From VXNF01 sp965116465 (GTDB taxonomy: Bacteria; Actinomycetota; Acidimicrobiia; Acidimicrobiales; CATQHL01), in the NCBI GenBank assembly GCA_965116465.1, contig OZ220687.1:1922001-1986000 (forward strand): a stretch of 64,000 bases of DNA, in the 5' to 3' direction. Position numbers and translations under genes: made by a program. The notes under the pieces are model-generated. The model ran no database searches. It had not been told where the DNA came from and saw only the letters and a program-made list of their open reading frames with translations. Of this stretch, positions 17,216 to 26,363 are shown in pieces (position 1 is the stretch's first letter; every line of letters begins with the position of its first letter).

Positions 17216-18478
17216 GTGCCCGCAAGCCGGACCGCCACCGCTGCGACGCAGCCGACCGGTCCCGCACCGGGTGGCGATTCGCTTAGCGAGCGCTTCGCCG
17301 CGGTGCTCCTGGACGACGCCGAGCCATTCGACCTCTACAGCGCGGCGCGCGCGTCGGAGCCGGTGTTCTGGAGCGAAGCCGCTGCAAGCTGGGTCGTGAC
17401 CCGTCACGCCGACGTCAGGACCGTGTTCGAGGACGGCGCGCGGTTCAAACCGCTGGCCTTCGGCCCGGGGTCCTCCATGATTCATGGACGCGTCATCCTG
17501 CACATGGAGGGCCGCGAGCACAGTTTCCATGCCGGTGTGCTGGGTCGCTGGATTCGCAGCCGGCGCCGCATGGAGGGCGGCCTTCGGGAGTTGGCGGAGC
17601 GGATCACCGGACGCATCGTGGCGAGCCTTCCCGTTGGTGAGCCTGTGGATCTGCATCAGGTCCTGAACACCGAGATGCCCATGGAGATGACCGCCACGTT
17701 CATGGGCATTCCAGAAGTAGCGGCATTCCGGCAGTGGTACGACGCCATCGGCAAGGCGAGTGTGTCGAACATCCGCAACGATCCCGAAGTGGAGCGCCGG
17801 GGGCGCAATGCCCGCGCGGAATTGGGGGAATGGCTGGAGTCGGTCATCCGGGCCAAGCGGGCCGAGCCCGGCGACGACCTGCTGTCGGACCTGTGCACAG
17901 CTCGATTCGAGGGAGCGCCGCTCAGCGACGACACGATTACCTCGGCCTGTTCGCTGCTGCTGGCCGCGGGCGTGGAGACCACCTCCCGGGCGCTCTCGAA
18001 CCTTCAGAAGGCACTGCTGGTGAACGGTCTTTGGGAGAGGCTGCGAGCCGAACCCCAATTGGTCCTACCGGCCTGCGCGGAATCACTGCGTTACAACGCA
18101 CCGGCTCACGGTCTGGTGCGCCAAGCCGTCGTCGACACGCAGTTGGGGAATGTGACGCTGGCTACGGGCGCCAAGCTGTTCGCGCTCGTGGGCTCGGCGA
18201 ACCGGGATCCGGCGGTGTTCGCGGACCCGGAGCGCTTCATCGTCGACCGCTTCAGGGACGATGCGTTCCGGCAGTTCACCCCGAAGGCCGACATCCTGCC
18301 GTTCGGCGCCGGGGCCCACCACTGCACCGGCTCGCTACTGGCGCGTCTGGAGATGGAGGTCGTGATGCGCCGGCTACTCGAGCGCTTCGAGCGGGTGGAG
18401 TTCGCCGACGAGGTGCCGGGCGACACCGGGTACGTGTTGCGGGGGCCCCGGCACGTACGCGTCGTGCTGGCCGGCTAG
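17216..18478 (+). CDS. Cytochrome P450
   Basis: A 420-residue soluble bacterial cytochrome P450 monooxygenase. The I-helix oxygen-binding motif is AAGVETTS, the K-helix ExxR is ESLRYN, and the heme-ligand loop is PFGAGAHHCTG with the axial Cys. GTG 17216 is preferred over an ATG at 17192 because a TACACT -10 box sits six bases upstream and nothing resembling a ribosome site precedes either codon. It is 26 bases upstream of an acyl-CoA ligase gene, so the pair may hydroxylate and then activate an aromatic, terpenoid or fatty substrate (inference). No ferredoxin partner gene is adjacent. Confidence 0.92.
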   Translation: MPASRTATAATQPTGPAPGGDSLSERFAAVLLDDAEPFDLYSAARASEPVFWSEAAASWVVTRHADVRTVFEDGARFKPLAFGPGSSMIHGRVILHMEGREHSFHAGVLGRWIRSRRRMEGGLRELAERITGRIVASLPVGEPVDLHQVLNTEMPMEMTATFMGIPEVAAFRQWYDAIGKASVSNIRNDPEVERRGRNARAELGEWLESVIRAKRAEPGDDLLSDLCTARFEGAPLSDDTITSACSLLLAAGVETTSRALSNLQKALLVNGLWERLRAEPQLVLPACAESLRYNAPAHGLVRQAVVDTQLGNVTLATGAKLFALVGSANRDPAVFADPERFIVDRFRDDAFRQFTPKADILPFGAGAHHCTGSLLARLEMEVVMRRLLERFERVEFADEVPGDTGYVLRGPRHVRVVLAG

Positions 18479-18504
18479 CACCCGCCGGCAGTGCTGGACT
18501 GCCC

Positions 18505-20016
18505 GTGAATCTGGTCCCGCAGCTACTGCGGCACGCCGCCGGGAAGGCTCCGGACCGACTGGCGGTCGTCATCGACGGCGGCCCCCGGCTGAGCTACGCC
18601 GAGTTGCTGGCCCGTAGCGAGAATCTGGCGGCGTGGCTGGCCGGCCGGGGGGTAGGGCGTGGCGACCGTGTGGCGGTGCGGGCGGCAGCCGGTGTCGTGA
18701 ACTTCGATGCGAGTCTGGCGTCCGCACGGTTGGGAGCGGCCTGCGTGCCCGTTCCCGTCACGATGGCCGCGGCGGAGGCCGCGCGCCTGCTCGACGACGC
18801 GCGACCTGCCCTGGGGCTGGCCGACGCCGACGGAGCGGTGGGACTGCGGCGCGCCGGACTCGAGACCCTGGCAACCGATTCCCCCGACTACCGCGCAGCG
18901 GTGTCTCTGCGGCATCCGGACGACACCCAAGCGTCGCTCCCATTTCCCGATCCGGGCGATACGGCGTTGATCGTCTACACCAGCGGCACCACCGGCGACC
19001 CGAAAGGGGTGTGCCTGAGCCAGGCGGCGGTCACCCGGAATGCCGCCATGACAGAACGCGATCAGGGATTCGGCTCACATGAGGTCTACCTCAGCTCGAC
19101 GCCGCTGTATCACGCCACCGCAGGGCTGCGGATCTTCACAATGCTCCATGGAGCGCACACCCACGTCGTGCTGCCCCGCTTCTCGCCGGAGGCGTGGCTG
19201 CGGGTCGTGGAGCGTGACGGGATCACCGGCACGATCGCCGTCCCGACACAGATCCAGCGAATCCTGGATCATCCTGACTACCGCCCGGAGCGGCTGAGGT
19301 CGCTGCGGCTGCTGGTGTACGGCGCCGGCCCCAGCACGCGGTCGCTGATCCTGCGCATGTGCCGCGAATTACCTTGTGGCCTCTACCACGGCTATGGGCT
19401 GACCGAGTCCTGTGCGGTCGTCTGCGGGTTCGACGCTGCCGATCACCGGGCGCTGACGGGGCCCGACGATCCCCGTCTCGGCTCGATAGGCCGGCCGCTG
19501 CCGGGCGTGGAGATCCAGTTGCGCAAGCCCGACGGCGGCAACGCCGGCACCGGAGAGGTGGGCGAGATGTTGATCCGCGCTCCGAAGCTCATGTCGGGGT
19601 ACTGGGAGGATCCCGCGGCGACCGCCGAGGTCGTCGCCGACGGTTGGCTGCGCAGCGGCGACCTGGCGACCGCCGACGCCGACGGGTACCTGACGCTGGT
19701 GGGCCGGAGCAAGGACGTCATCATCTCCGGGGGTCTCAACATCTATCCGGCCTCGATCGAGCGTGTGCTCGCCGCCCATCCCGGCGTCGCCGAGGTGGCG
19801 GTCTTCGGCGTCCCCGACCCGGACTGGGGCGAGGTGCCGGCGGCAGCGGTCCGGATCTCGGCCGGCAGCACCCTCCGGCCCACTGACGTCACCGAACTCG
19901 TGGCGGCACAACTTGACCGCCGAAGCCGCCCACGTCATGTGCTGTTCGTCCAGGACTTCCCGCGCACCGTAACCGGCAAGATCCGCCGGCAGGATCTTCC
20001 CAGCCTGCTGGCGTGA
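18505..20016 (+). CDS. Acyl-CoA synthetase (AMP-forming ligase)
   Basis: A 503-residue ANL-superfamily adenylate-forming ligase that activates a carboxylic acid with ATP and CoA. Core motifs in order: YTSGTTGDPKG (phosphate loop), YGLTES, RSGDLATADADGYLTLVGRSKDVI hinge region, and PRTVTGKIRR with the catalytic Lys near the C terminus. GTG 18505 (MNLVPQLLRHAAGK) matches the normal family start; the frame upstream is a P450 shadow. Substrate is not evident. It follows the P450 by 26 bases and is probably cotranscribed with it; a downstream dehydrogenase-like gene lies on the opposite strand. Confidence 0.93.
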   Translation: MNLVPQLLRHAAGKAPDRLAVVIDGGPRLSYAELLARSENLAAWLAGRGVGRGDRVAVRAAAGVVNFDASLASARLGAACVPVPVTMAAAEAARLLDDARPALGLADADGAVGLRRAGLETLATDSPDYRAAVSLRHPDDTQASLPFPDPGDTALIVYTSGTTGDPKGVCLSQAAVTRNAAMTERDQGFGSHEVYLSSTPLYHATAGLRIFTMLHGAHTHVVLPRFSPEAWLRVVERDGITGTIAVPTQIQRILDHPDYRPERLRSLRLLVYGAGPSTRSLILRMCRELPCGLYHGYGLTESCAVVCGFDAADHRALTGPDDPRLGSIGRPLPGVEIQLRKPDGGNAGTGEVGEMLIRAPKLMSGYWEDPAATAEVVADGWLRSGDLATADADGYLTLVGRSKDVIISGGLNIYPASIERVLAAHPGVAEVAVFGVPDPDWGEVPAAAVRISAGSTLRPTDVTELVAAQLDRRSRPRHVLFVQDFPRTVTGKIRRQDLPSLLA

Positions 20017-20126
20017 GCGGGCCGCGGTGGTCTGGGGGCGCCCGGCTCGTGATGCCTGTTGCGGGTGCTGGGCCGACCGGGGAACGTCGCCGGGTGATGC
20101 CGCGCCGGGCCCGCTGGGAGGGTGCC

Positions 20127-21233
20127 TCAGCGGCGTTCGGCCAGGCCGAGGGCGATGATCGTGCGGTGAAGGTCGTTGGCGCCGTCCACGATCGGTCCGA
20201 CCGCCGCTTCGCGCAGCAGGCGTTCGACGGTGCGCCCCTCCAGCAGCCCCCAGCCTCCCAGCAGGTGCATGGCCTGCGTCGCCACCTCGACGGCGACATC
20301 GGTGGCGAAGATCTTGGCGGCGGAGATCCTGGAATCGGCGCTGTCGCCGGCGTCGAGTGCAGCCGCCGCGGCCTGCAGGCAGTCGGCGGCCGCCGTGGTG
20401 CGAGCGGCCATGTCCCCGAGGCGTTGCTGTACTGCTCCGAGCGCGCTGAGCGGCTGTCCGAAGCGCACCGTCGAGGCGGTGGAGGCGACGGCGAGGTCGA
20501 GTGCCTCCTCGGCGGTGCCCAGGAAGAGGCCCGCGGACAGCAGGCGGCCTGCCAGCAGGTGGGGGCGAAGCTGACCGAAGCCCGCCCCGGGCCGGCCGAT
20601 GATGTGATCGGGGGGCAGTACGCAGTCGTCGAAGCGCACCGCGCAGAGGTCCAGGCCGCGCGGCGCCAGTACCGAACCCATCGAACTGATCGTCACGCCC
20701 GGAGTGTCCGTCGGTACGACCACCAGCGACGTGCCGCCGCCGTGGCCCGTCACCACGAGCAGCCACGGCAGCGAGCCGGCGGCAGGGATGAAGGCCTTCT
20801 CGCCGTTGAGGCGCAGTTGGTCGCCGTCGGACTTCAAGGAGCAGGTGAGCGCTCCGAGGTCGTTGCCGGCGCCGGGCTCGTTGATGGCCAGTCCCGCCAG
20901 AGCCGTCCCGTTGGCGATGGGCGCCCCCCAGCGCGCCCACTGGAGGTCATTGGCATGCTCGCCGAGCAGGCCTGCGATGAGGTTGTTGTAGAGCGGGAGG
21001 CCGAGGCTGACGTACACCCGTCCGACGCTGCGACAGATCTCGACGACATCGTTCCAGGGGCGCGGGTTGCCGCCGCGGCTCTCGGGGACCCGCATGGCGC
21101 TGAGCCCGAGTTCGGCGGAGACGGCGATCGTCGCCTCCATGGGCAGACCGTGTCTCTCCCAGCCGGGGATCTCCGGTTCGACGACCTCGCGAAGGCGCCG
21201 GAGGACGTGCGCGGCGCGGCGGTCGGCGCTCAT
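20127..21233 (-). CDS. Second acyl-CoA dehydrogenase-like flavoprotein with the Glu-to-Asp change
   Basis: A 368-residue paralogue of the protein at 8682-9803, sharing the opening EPEIPGWERHGLP, NEPGAGNDLGAL, HLLGGWGLLEGRTVERLLREAAV and the VDGANDLHR block. As in the paralogue, the YEGT catalytic Glu position is Asp. It converges with the acyl-CoA ligase gene and stands alone on its strand. Two proteins with the same deviation point to a subfamily with altered catalysis rather than a decayed gene. Substrate unknown. Confidence 0.87.
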   Translation of the reverse strand: MSADRRAAHVLRRLREVVEPEIPGWERHGLPMEATIAVSAELGLSAMRVPESRGGNPRPWNDVVEICRSVGRVYVSLGLPLYNNLIAGLLGEHANDLQWARWGAPIANGTALAGLAINEPGAGNDLGALTCSLKSDGDQLRLNGEKAFIPAAGSLPWLLVVTGHGGGTSLVVVPTDTPGVTISSMGSVLAPRGLDLCAVRFDDCVLPPDHIIGRPGAGFGQLRPHLLAGRLLSAGLFLGTAEEALDLAVASTASTVRFGQPLSALGAVQQRLGDMAARTTAAADCLQAAAAALDAGDSADSRISAAKIFATDVAVEVATQAMHLLGGWGLLEGRTVERLLREAAVGPIVDGANDLHRTIIALGLAERR

Positions 21234-21412
21234 CGGCCCTCACGCGGGCGGCGGGAAACGGTCATAGTGGTAGCTGGCACATCGACGTGTTAGTCACTGG
21301 TCCTGGTGGCGCCGGTCGGGTGCAGTCTCTGCCCGGACGGCGCGGCGGGTACCGGCGAGAGAGTGTGGCGCGTCTGCGGCCGGCGCGCAAGACGGTCAGG
21401 GCGCCGTCGGGC

Positions 21413-22243
21413 TCAGGCGCGGAGGCCTCCGTCGAGCACCAGGCACGTCCCGGTCACGTACTCGGGGGCCTCGCACGCCAGGTAGCGCACCGTCTCGGCC
21501 ACCTCGTCGGGGTCGGCGTAGCGGCCCAGCGGCACCATGTGGGCGTACTCGGTGGGCAGGTCCATGTCACCGAGGGCCGAGACGATGCGGTCCACCATCG
21601 GCGATTCCACGAAGCCGGGGCAGACGGCATTGACGACGATTCCCGATGGCCCCAACTCGAGCGCCAGCGACCGGGTCAGGCCCACGACGGCGTGCTTGGA
21701 GGCGTGGTAGACGCCGGTGAAGGCGCCCCCGGCAAGCCCGGCGCCCGAGGCCAGATTCACGATGCGGCCCCCGCCGGTGGTCTTGAAGATCTCAGCGGCG
21801 GCACCGCAGAGCCAGAACAGGCTCATGACGTTCACGTCGAACGTGCGGCGCACGTCGGCTGGATCGAGCGCCTCCACCGGAGCCGTCGGTCCTTCGATGC
21901 CGTGGGCGTTGACCAGCACGTCGAGGCCGCCCAGCGACTCCCGCGCGTCAGCGACGGCGGCCCGTGCGTCCGCCTCGTCGGTCACGTCGACGGGAATCGA
22001 CACGACCCGCCGGTCCCCCGCGGTCGCTCCACCGGTGAGTTCAGCGGCCAGAAGTGCCAGCCGCGCTGCGTCGACGTCGCAGAGAGCCAGGCGGCAGCCG
22101 CTCCGCTCCAGATGGGCCGCGATCCGCCGCCCGAGGTGCCCTGCCGCGCCGGTGAGCAGCACTTTCGGCTGCTGATTCGGCGAGCTCACGACGGGTGGAG
22201 CCCCGGCTCGGAGGACGATCGGCTTCGGCTTGGATGCACCCAT
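21413..22243 (-). CDS. Short-chain dehydrogenase/reductase
   Basis: A classical SDR with TGAAGHLG as nucleotide-binding loop, NAHGIEG, Ser in VNLASGAGLAGG, and YHASK for the catalytic Tyr/Lys. ATG 22243 gives 276 residues; GTG 22189 would give a more typical 258 with only nine residues before the Rossmann strand. A TATAGAT sequence lies eight bases before the ATG, which would fit a leaderless start there, so the longer form is listed with reserve. It is transcribed away from the ABC transporter operon. Substrate unknown. Confidence 0.85.
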   Translation of the reverse strand: MGASKPKPIVLRAGAPPVVSSPNQQPKVLLTGAAGHLGRRIAAHLERSGCRLALCDVDAARLALLAAELTGGATAGDRRVVSIPVDVTDEADARAAVADARESLGGLDVLVNAHGIEGPTAPVEALDPADVRRTFDVNVMSLFWLCGAAAEIFKTTGGGRIVNLASGAGLAGGAFTGVYHASKHAVVGLTRSLALELGPSGIVVNAVCPGFVESPMVDRIVSALGDMDLPTEYAHMVPLGRYADPDEVAETVRYLACEAPEYVTGTCLVLDGGLRA

Positions 22244-22424
22244 GGGTATTGATCTATAGTCGGCATCCGCCTGTGGCTCCTCCCGACAGGATCGTCGAAC
22301 GATGCTACAGCGCCGGGGGTTTCGGCTCGGCAGGGGCTCGTCCCCCGGTCGGCCGGGCTTCCCCGGTTCTACAGGGAGGACCACTGGCGGGAACGAAATC
22401 GTCACACCGAGAGGGGAAAGACGG

Positions 22425-24206
22425 ATGAAACTGTTTAGGAGACGGGGATCGGCTCTCGGGCTGGTGCTGTTGGCGGTCTTGGGGCTCATCGCGGCCTCCT
22501 GCGCAGCCGATACCAGCGACATCGAGGCGTCGGCCGACGCCGCGATGAGCGCGGCCCAAGGGGCGGCAACCGACGCCGGTGTGGCGATCGCCGACGCCGG
22601 GGCGGCGTCGGCCGACGCCGCGGCCGCGTCCGCGGAGGCCGGGTCTGCGGCTGCTGATGCGGCGGCTGCTGCTGCTGAGGCTGCTGCTGCGTCCGCGGAT
22701 GCCGCGGCGGCAATAGCGGCTGCTGAGGCCGCCCAGGCTGCAGCCGATCTCGCCCAGGCCACGGCGGAAGGCAACGAGGCTGCGGCCGCGGCTGCCGAAG
22801 CCGCTCTGGCATCGGCGCAGTCCGCGGCTGACGCGGCGGCGGCGGAGGCATCGGCGGCCCGCCAGGAGGCTGCGGCCGCGCAGGCCGAGGCTCAGGCCGC
22901 GCAGGCAGAGGCCGCGTCTGCGCAGGCCGAGGCCGACGCCGCTCGCGCCGACGCCGAGGCTGCACAGGCAGAGGCTGCGTCTGCACAGGCGGAGGCCGAG
23001 GCTGCTCTCGAGGCCACGGCACGGCCCTTCGAGGGCGTCACGCTGAAGTTCGGCAAGGCGCCGCACGGTGCCGACGAGATCGCACTGTTCGAGACGTGGC
23101 TCGCGCCCTTCGAGGAGCGCACCGGCATCACCGTCGAGCACACGGTCGTCCCGTGGGGGGACGTCGAGTCCACCTACACCGCCAGCTTCGCCGGCGACGA
23201 CCCGTTCGACGTGACCTACCAGGTGAGCACGCACCTCACACTGTTCGGCGATCGCGGCGCCTTCATGGACGTGCTGCCGCTGATGAGCGCCCCGGAGTAC
23301 GCCTCCGAGCGCGCCCACTTCATCGACAGCGCCATCGACGCCAGCCTCTACCAGGGCAAGCTGTACGGCGTCCCGATCATCATCGGCAGCACCGTGATGT
23401 TCGTGAACCTGGACCTGCTCGAGCAGGCCGGCGTCAGCGAGATCCCGAGCACCACCGACGAGCTCATCGCCGCGGCGCAGGCCGTGGAGGCGAACACCGA
23501 CGCCATCGGCTTCCACGTGCCGATGACGACCGTGGACTTCAACTGGTACTTCAACCTGCAGAACGTCCACAACTTCGGTGGCGACATCGTCTCCGACGAC
23601 TACACGTCGGCGACCATCGACTCCGACGCGGTGCGGCAGGCGACGCAGTTCGGCGCCGATCTCATCTGCACCCACGGGGTGCAGCCGCCGATCGGCCAGT
23701 ACAACCGCGAGGAGGGCATCTCGCTCTTCAAGGGTGGCCAGTTGGCCATGCTGCTGGACGAGCCGCTGCGGGTCACCGCATTCGAGGACGAGGGCCTGCC
23801 CTTCAACTGGGACATCGCACCGCCGGTCGGGGCACCCGACGGGACCCAGACGATGTTCTCCACGACGGGCCACTGGTCGGTCGCCGCGGAGAGCAGTAAC
23901 CCCGAAGCCGCTTGGGAGCTGGCCAAGTTCCTCAGCTCGGCCGAGTTCATGACCGCCTACAACGAGGTCTACGGCTGGATCTCGCCGCGGGACGACATCA
24001 CGACGTTCCTCGGCAACGAGAAGCTGCAGAGGAACCTCGAGTGGGTCCTGGCCTCCTGGGACGGTCTGGTCACGCACCCGAACATCGCCCAGATCCTGGA
24101 CGAGTACGGCCAGGCACTCGAGGCGGCAGCCTCCTGTGAGGTGTCGGTCGACGACGCTCTGTCCGAGGCCCAGGCGCGCGCCGCGGAGATCCTCGAGCGC
24201 GGCTAA
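22425..24206 (+). CDS. ABC transporter substrate-binding lipoprotein on an Ala-rich coiled-coil stalk
   Basis: A 593-residue extracellular solute-binding protein (family 1 type, sugar/glycerol-phosphate-like). ATG 22425 follows GAGGGGAAAG. Residues 1-26 are a lipoprotein signal ending AASC (Cys26). Residues about 32-198 are almost entirely Ala, Glu, Gln, Asp and Ser in seven-residue patterns such as AQAEAASAQAEADAA, predicting one long helix or coiled coil. The binding domain begins at about residue 199 (RPFEGVTLKFGKAPHG). Typical binding proteins of this class lack such a spacer. The three downstream genes supply the permeases and ATPase. The stalk could hold the binding domain away from the membrane or mediate oligomers (inference). 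Confidence 0.92.
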   Translation: MKLFRRRGSALGLVLLAVLGLIAASCAADTSDIEASADAAMSAAQGAATDAGVAIADAGAASADAAAASAEAGSAAADAAAAAAEAAAASADAAAAIAAAEAAQAAADLAQATAEGNEAAAAAAEAALASAQSAADAAAAEASAARQEAAAAQAEAQAAQAEAASAQAEADAARADAEAAQAEAASAQAEAEAALEATARPFEGVTLKFGKAPHGADEIALFETWLAPFEERTGITVEHTVVPWGDVESTYTASFAGDDPFDVTYQVSTHLTLFGDRGAFMDVLPLMSAPEYASERAHFIDSAIDASLYQGKLYGVPIIIGSTVMFVNLDLLEQAGVSEIPSTTDELIAAAQAVEANTDAIGFHVPMTTVDFNWYFNLQNVHNFGGDIVSDDYTSATIDSDAVRQATQFGADLICTHGVQPPIGQYNREEGISLFKGGQLAMLLDEPLRVTAFEDEGLPFNWDIAPPVGAPDGTQTMFSTTGHWSVAAESSNPEAAWELAKFLSSAEFMTAYNEVYGWISPRDDITTFLGNEKLQRNLEWVLASWDGLVTHPNIAQILDEYGQALEAAASCEVSVDDALSEAQARAAEILERG

Positions 24207-24266
24207 CCGACACAGCGCCCGGCCCCGACGGTGAAGGCCGCGGGGCCGGCCGCTGACATCGACAGT

Positions 24267-24307
24267 CCGGGGGCCGGCGCTCCCGCCTTGGGAGCGCCGG
24301 CCCCCGG
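24267..24307 (+). terminator. Perfect 18-bp hairpin between binding-protein and permease genes
   Basis: An 18-base arm at 24267-24284 and its exact complement at 24290-24307 enclose a five-base loop. There is no following T run, so intrinsic termination is doubtful. In this position, such hairpins usually protect the binding-protein mRNA 3' end and lower permease expression. Confidence 0.7.
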
Positions 24308-24394
24308 GCACACCGATCACCTCACACATTCTCGACATCGAGGCAGGCACGTGAAGGTGCGACCTCCCGGGGAACACATCACCACGAGGGCTTC

Positions 24395-25372
24395 GTGACC
24401 ACCGTCGAAGCACCGGGGCCGGAGGTGGCGCCCGACGACTGGACGGCACCGACCCTCAGCGACGCCGAGTACCGCTGGCGTGCCCGCCGCTACCGCTTCC
24501 GCACCGTCAGGCGCGCCGCAGGCTTCCTGTCGCCGTACCTCATCATCTGGGGCGTCTTCCTGGCCATCCCCGCCGTCTGGGGCATCTTCCTGAGCTTCAA
24601 TCAGGGAGGCCTGATCAGGGGCGACCCGCGGGTCTTCGTGGGCTTCGACAACTGGACCCGCACCGTCAGCGACTCCGAACTCCGCACCGCGGTCAAGAAC
24701 ACCAGCATCTACGTGCTCATCGCCATCGCGGTGGTGTTCACCCTGGCCATCTTCCTGGCCTCGCTGCTGAACCACTACAAGAAGGGCAGCAACTTCTACA
24801 AGGTGGCGCTGTACTTCCCGCTGCTGGCGCCCCCGATCCTCGGGGCCCTCATGTGGTTCTTCATGGTCAACTTCGACTTCGGGATCCTGAACCTCATCAA
24901 GCGGACGGTCATCGGCGGCGACGGCATCAGATTCCTGGGAGACAATCCCCACGCGCTCCTGACCATCGTGGCGGTGGAGGTCTGGCGCGGCCTGGGCTTC
25001 TGGGTGCTGTTCTACCTGGCGGGGCTGCAGAGCGTGCCCGAGGAACTGCAGGCCGCCGCCAAGGTCGACGGTGCGGGCAAGTGGCGGAGGTTCCGGCGCA
25101 TCACCGTGCCCACGCTGCGCCCGCTGCTGCTGTTCGCCCTGGTCATCGCCGTCATCTTCAACTTCCAGCTCTTCGACTCTGTGCAGGTGCTCACCGACGG
25201 CGGCCCGAGGCTCGGCACCGCCACGGTGGTGTGGTTCATCCACAAGCGATTGTTCAAGTTCCAGGACACCGGCTTGGCGTACGCCTCCAGCATCGGGCTG
25301 CTTGTCGTGGTCCTCATCCTGACCGCGCTGTCGTTCTGGCTGCTGGGCAAGCGACGCCAGCGCGAGGCGTGA
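24395..25372 (+). CDS. ABC transporter permease, MalF/UgpA type
   Basis: A 325-residue inner-membrane permease with six hydrophobic segments after a charged 45-residue N terminus (first: FLSPYLIIWGVFLAIPAVWGI). The EAA-type cytoplasmic loop, which docks to the ATPase, is ELQAAAKVDGAGKWRRFRRITVPTLRP. It starts at GTG 24395, 188 bases after the binding-protein gene with the hairpin between. One base separates it from the second permease. Confidence 0.94.
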   Translation: MTTVEAPGPEVAPDDWTAPTLSDAEYRWRARRYRFRTVRRAAGFLSPYLIIWGVFLAIPAVWGIFLSFNQGGLIRGDPRVFVGFDNWTRTVSDSELRTAVKNTSIYVLIAIAVVFTLAIFLASLLNHYKKGSNFYKVALYFPLLAPPILGALMWFFMVNFDFGILNLIKRTVIGGDGIRFLGDNPHALLTIVAVEVWRGLGFWVLFYLAGLQSVPEELQAAAKVDGAGKWRRFRRITVPTLRPLLLFALVIAVIFNFQLFDSVQVLTDGGPRLGTATVVWFIHKRLFKFQDTGLAYASSIGLLVVVLILTALSFWLLGKRRQREA

Positions 25373-25373
25373 G

Positions 25374-26339
25374 ATGGCCGGCGACGTGACCACCGATCCG
25401 GTGACCCTCGAGGAGGCCCCTCCGCCGGAGGCGACTGACGACGCCACCGCCATGGCGGCGCGACTCGCCGAAGCGGGACGTGCCAAGGCCGCCGCTGACC
25501 GCACCCGGAAGATCCTGGCCTACGTGGTGCTCTCGCTCTTCGTGGTGATCGCCATCGGCCCGGCCTTCTACCTCATCTCGCCGGCGTTCCGCGACAGCGT
25601 CTCGCTGTTCACCTACCCGCCGGAGTGGATCCCCAGCGAGCCCACGCTGGACAACTACCGCTTCCTGTTCTCCAGCACCAGCTACGTGCGCTGGGCGATC
25701 AACACGCTGATCTTCGCGGGCAGCACCACCCTCCTCACCCTCGCCACCAACACCATGGCCGGCTACGCCTTCGCCCGCCTGCGCTTCCCGGGACGCAACC
25801 TGCTGTTCTTCGTGATCCTGGCGACGCTCATGGTGCCGGTGGCGGCCGTGCTGGCGCCCACCTACCTGACGGTGAACACCATCGGGGACTGGCCCATCAT
25901 CGGCAACTGGATCGACATCGACACCTACCTGGGCCTGATCCTGCCCAGTGCCGTGTCCCCCCTGGGGGTGTTCATGATGCGCCAGTTCATCGAGACACTC
26001 CCGGACGGCCTCTACGAGGCGGCGCGCCTCGACGGGGCGGGCGAGTGGCGCATCTTCACCAAGATCGTGCTGCCGCTCATCAAGCCGGCCCTCGTGGTGC
26101 TGGGCATCTTCGTGTTCATGCTCACCTGGGCCAGCTACCTGTGGCCCCTCGTGGCGGCGACGGACAACGAGTACCGGGTGTTGACGGTGGGCATCGCCTC
26201 GCTGAAGGGGCAGTTCGTGACCGACTGGGGCATCCTGGCGGCGGCGTCGCTCCTGACGATCGTGCCGGTGACCATCGTCTTCCTGTTCTTCCAGAAGTGG
26301 TTCGTGCAGGCGTCGATGGCCGGTGCCCTGAAACAATGA
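25374..26339 (+). CDS. ABC transporter permease, MalG/UgpE type
   Basis: A 321-residue second permease with six membrane segments and the loop DGLYEAARLDGAGEWRIFTKIVLPLIKPA, the EAA motif that contacts the ATPase. The N-terminal 40 residues are Ala/Glu rich and cytoplasmic. Its ATG lies one base after the first permease stop. Together with that permease it forms the heterodimeric channel for the substrate delivered by the stalked binding protein. Confidence 0.94.
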   Translation: MAGDVTTDPVTLEEAPPPEATDDATAMAARLAEAGRAKAAADRTRKILAYVVLSLFVVIAIGPAFYLISPAFRDSVSLFTYPPEWIPSEPTLDNYRFLFSSTSYVRWAINTLIFAGSTTLLTLATNTMAGYAFARLRFPGRNLLFFVILATLMVPVAAVLAPTYLTVNTIGDWPIIGNWIDIDTYLGLILPSAVSPLGVFMMRQFIETLPDGLYEAARLDGAGEWRIFTKIVLPLIKPALVVLGIFVFMLTWASYLWPLVAATDNEYRVLTVGIASLKGQFVTDWGILAAASLLTIVPVTIVFLFFQKWFVQASMAGALKQ

Positions 26340-26363
26340 TCCGCAGACGAAATCGGAGGCGCC

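Noticed and set aside
21234..21412. Small gene in the gap between the acyl-CoA dehydrogenase and SDR genes
   Set aside because: The gap is 179 bases and frames crossing it are antisense to both neighbours.
24267..24307. Intrinsic terminator ending the binding-protein transcript
   Set aside because: The stem is strong but no T run follows, and permease and ATPase genes of the same importer continue on the same strand. It is listed as a hairpin with terminator type only for lack of a better category.
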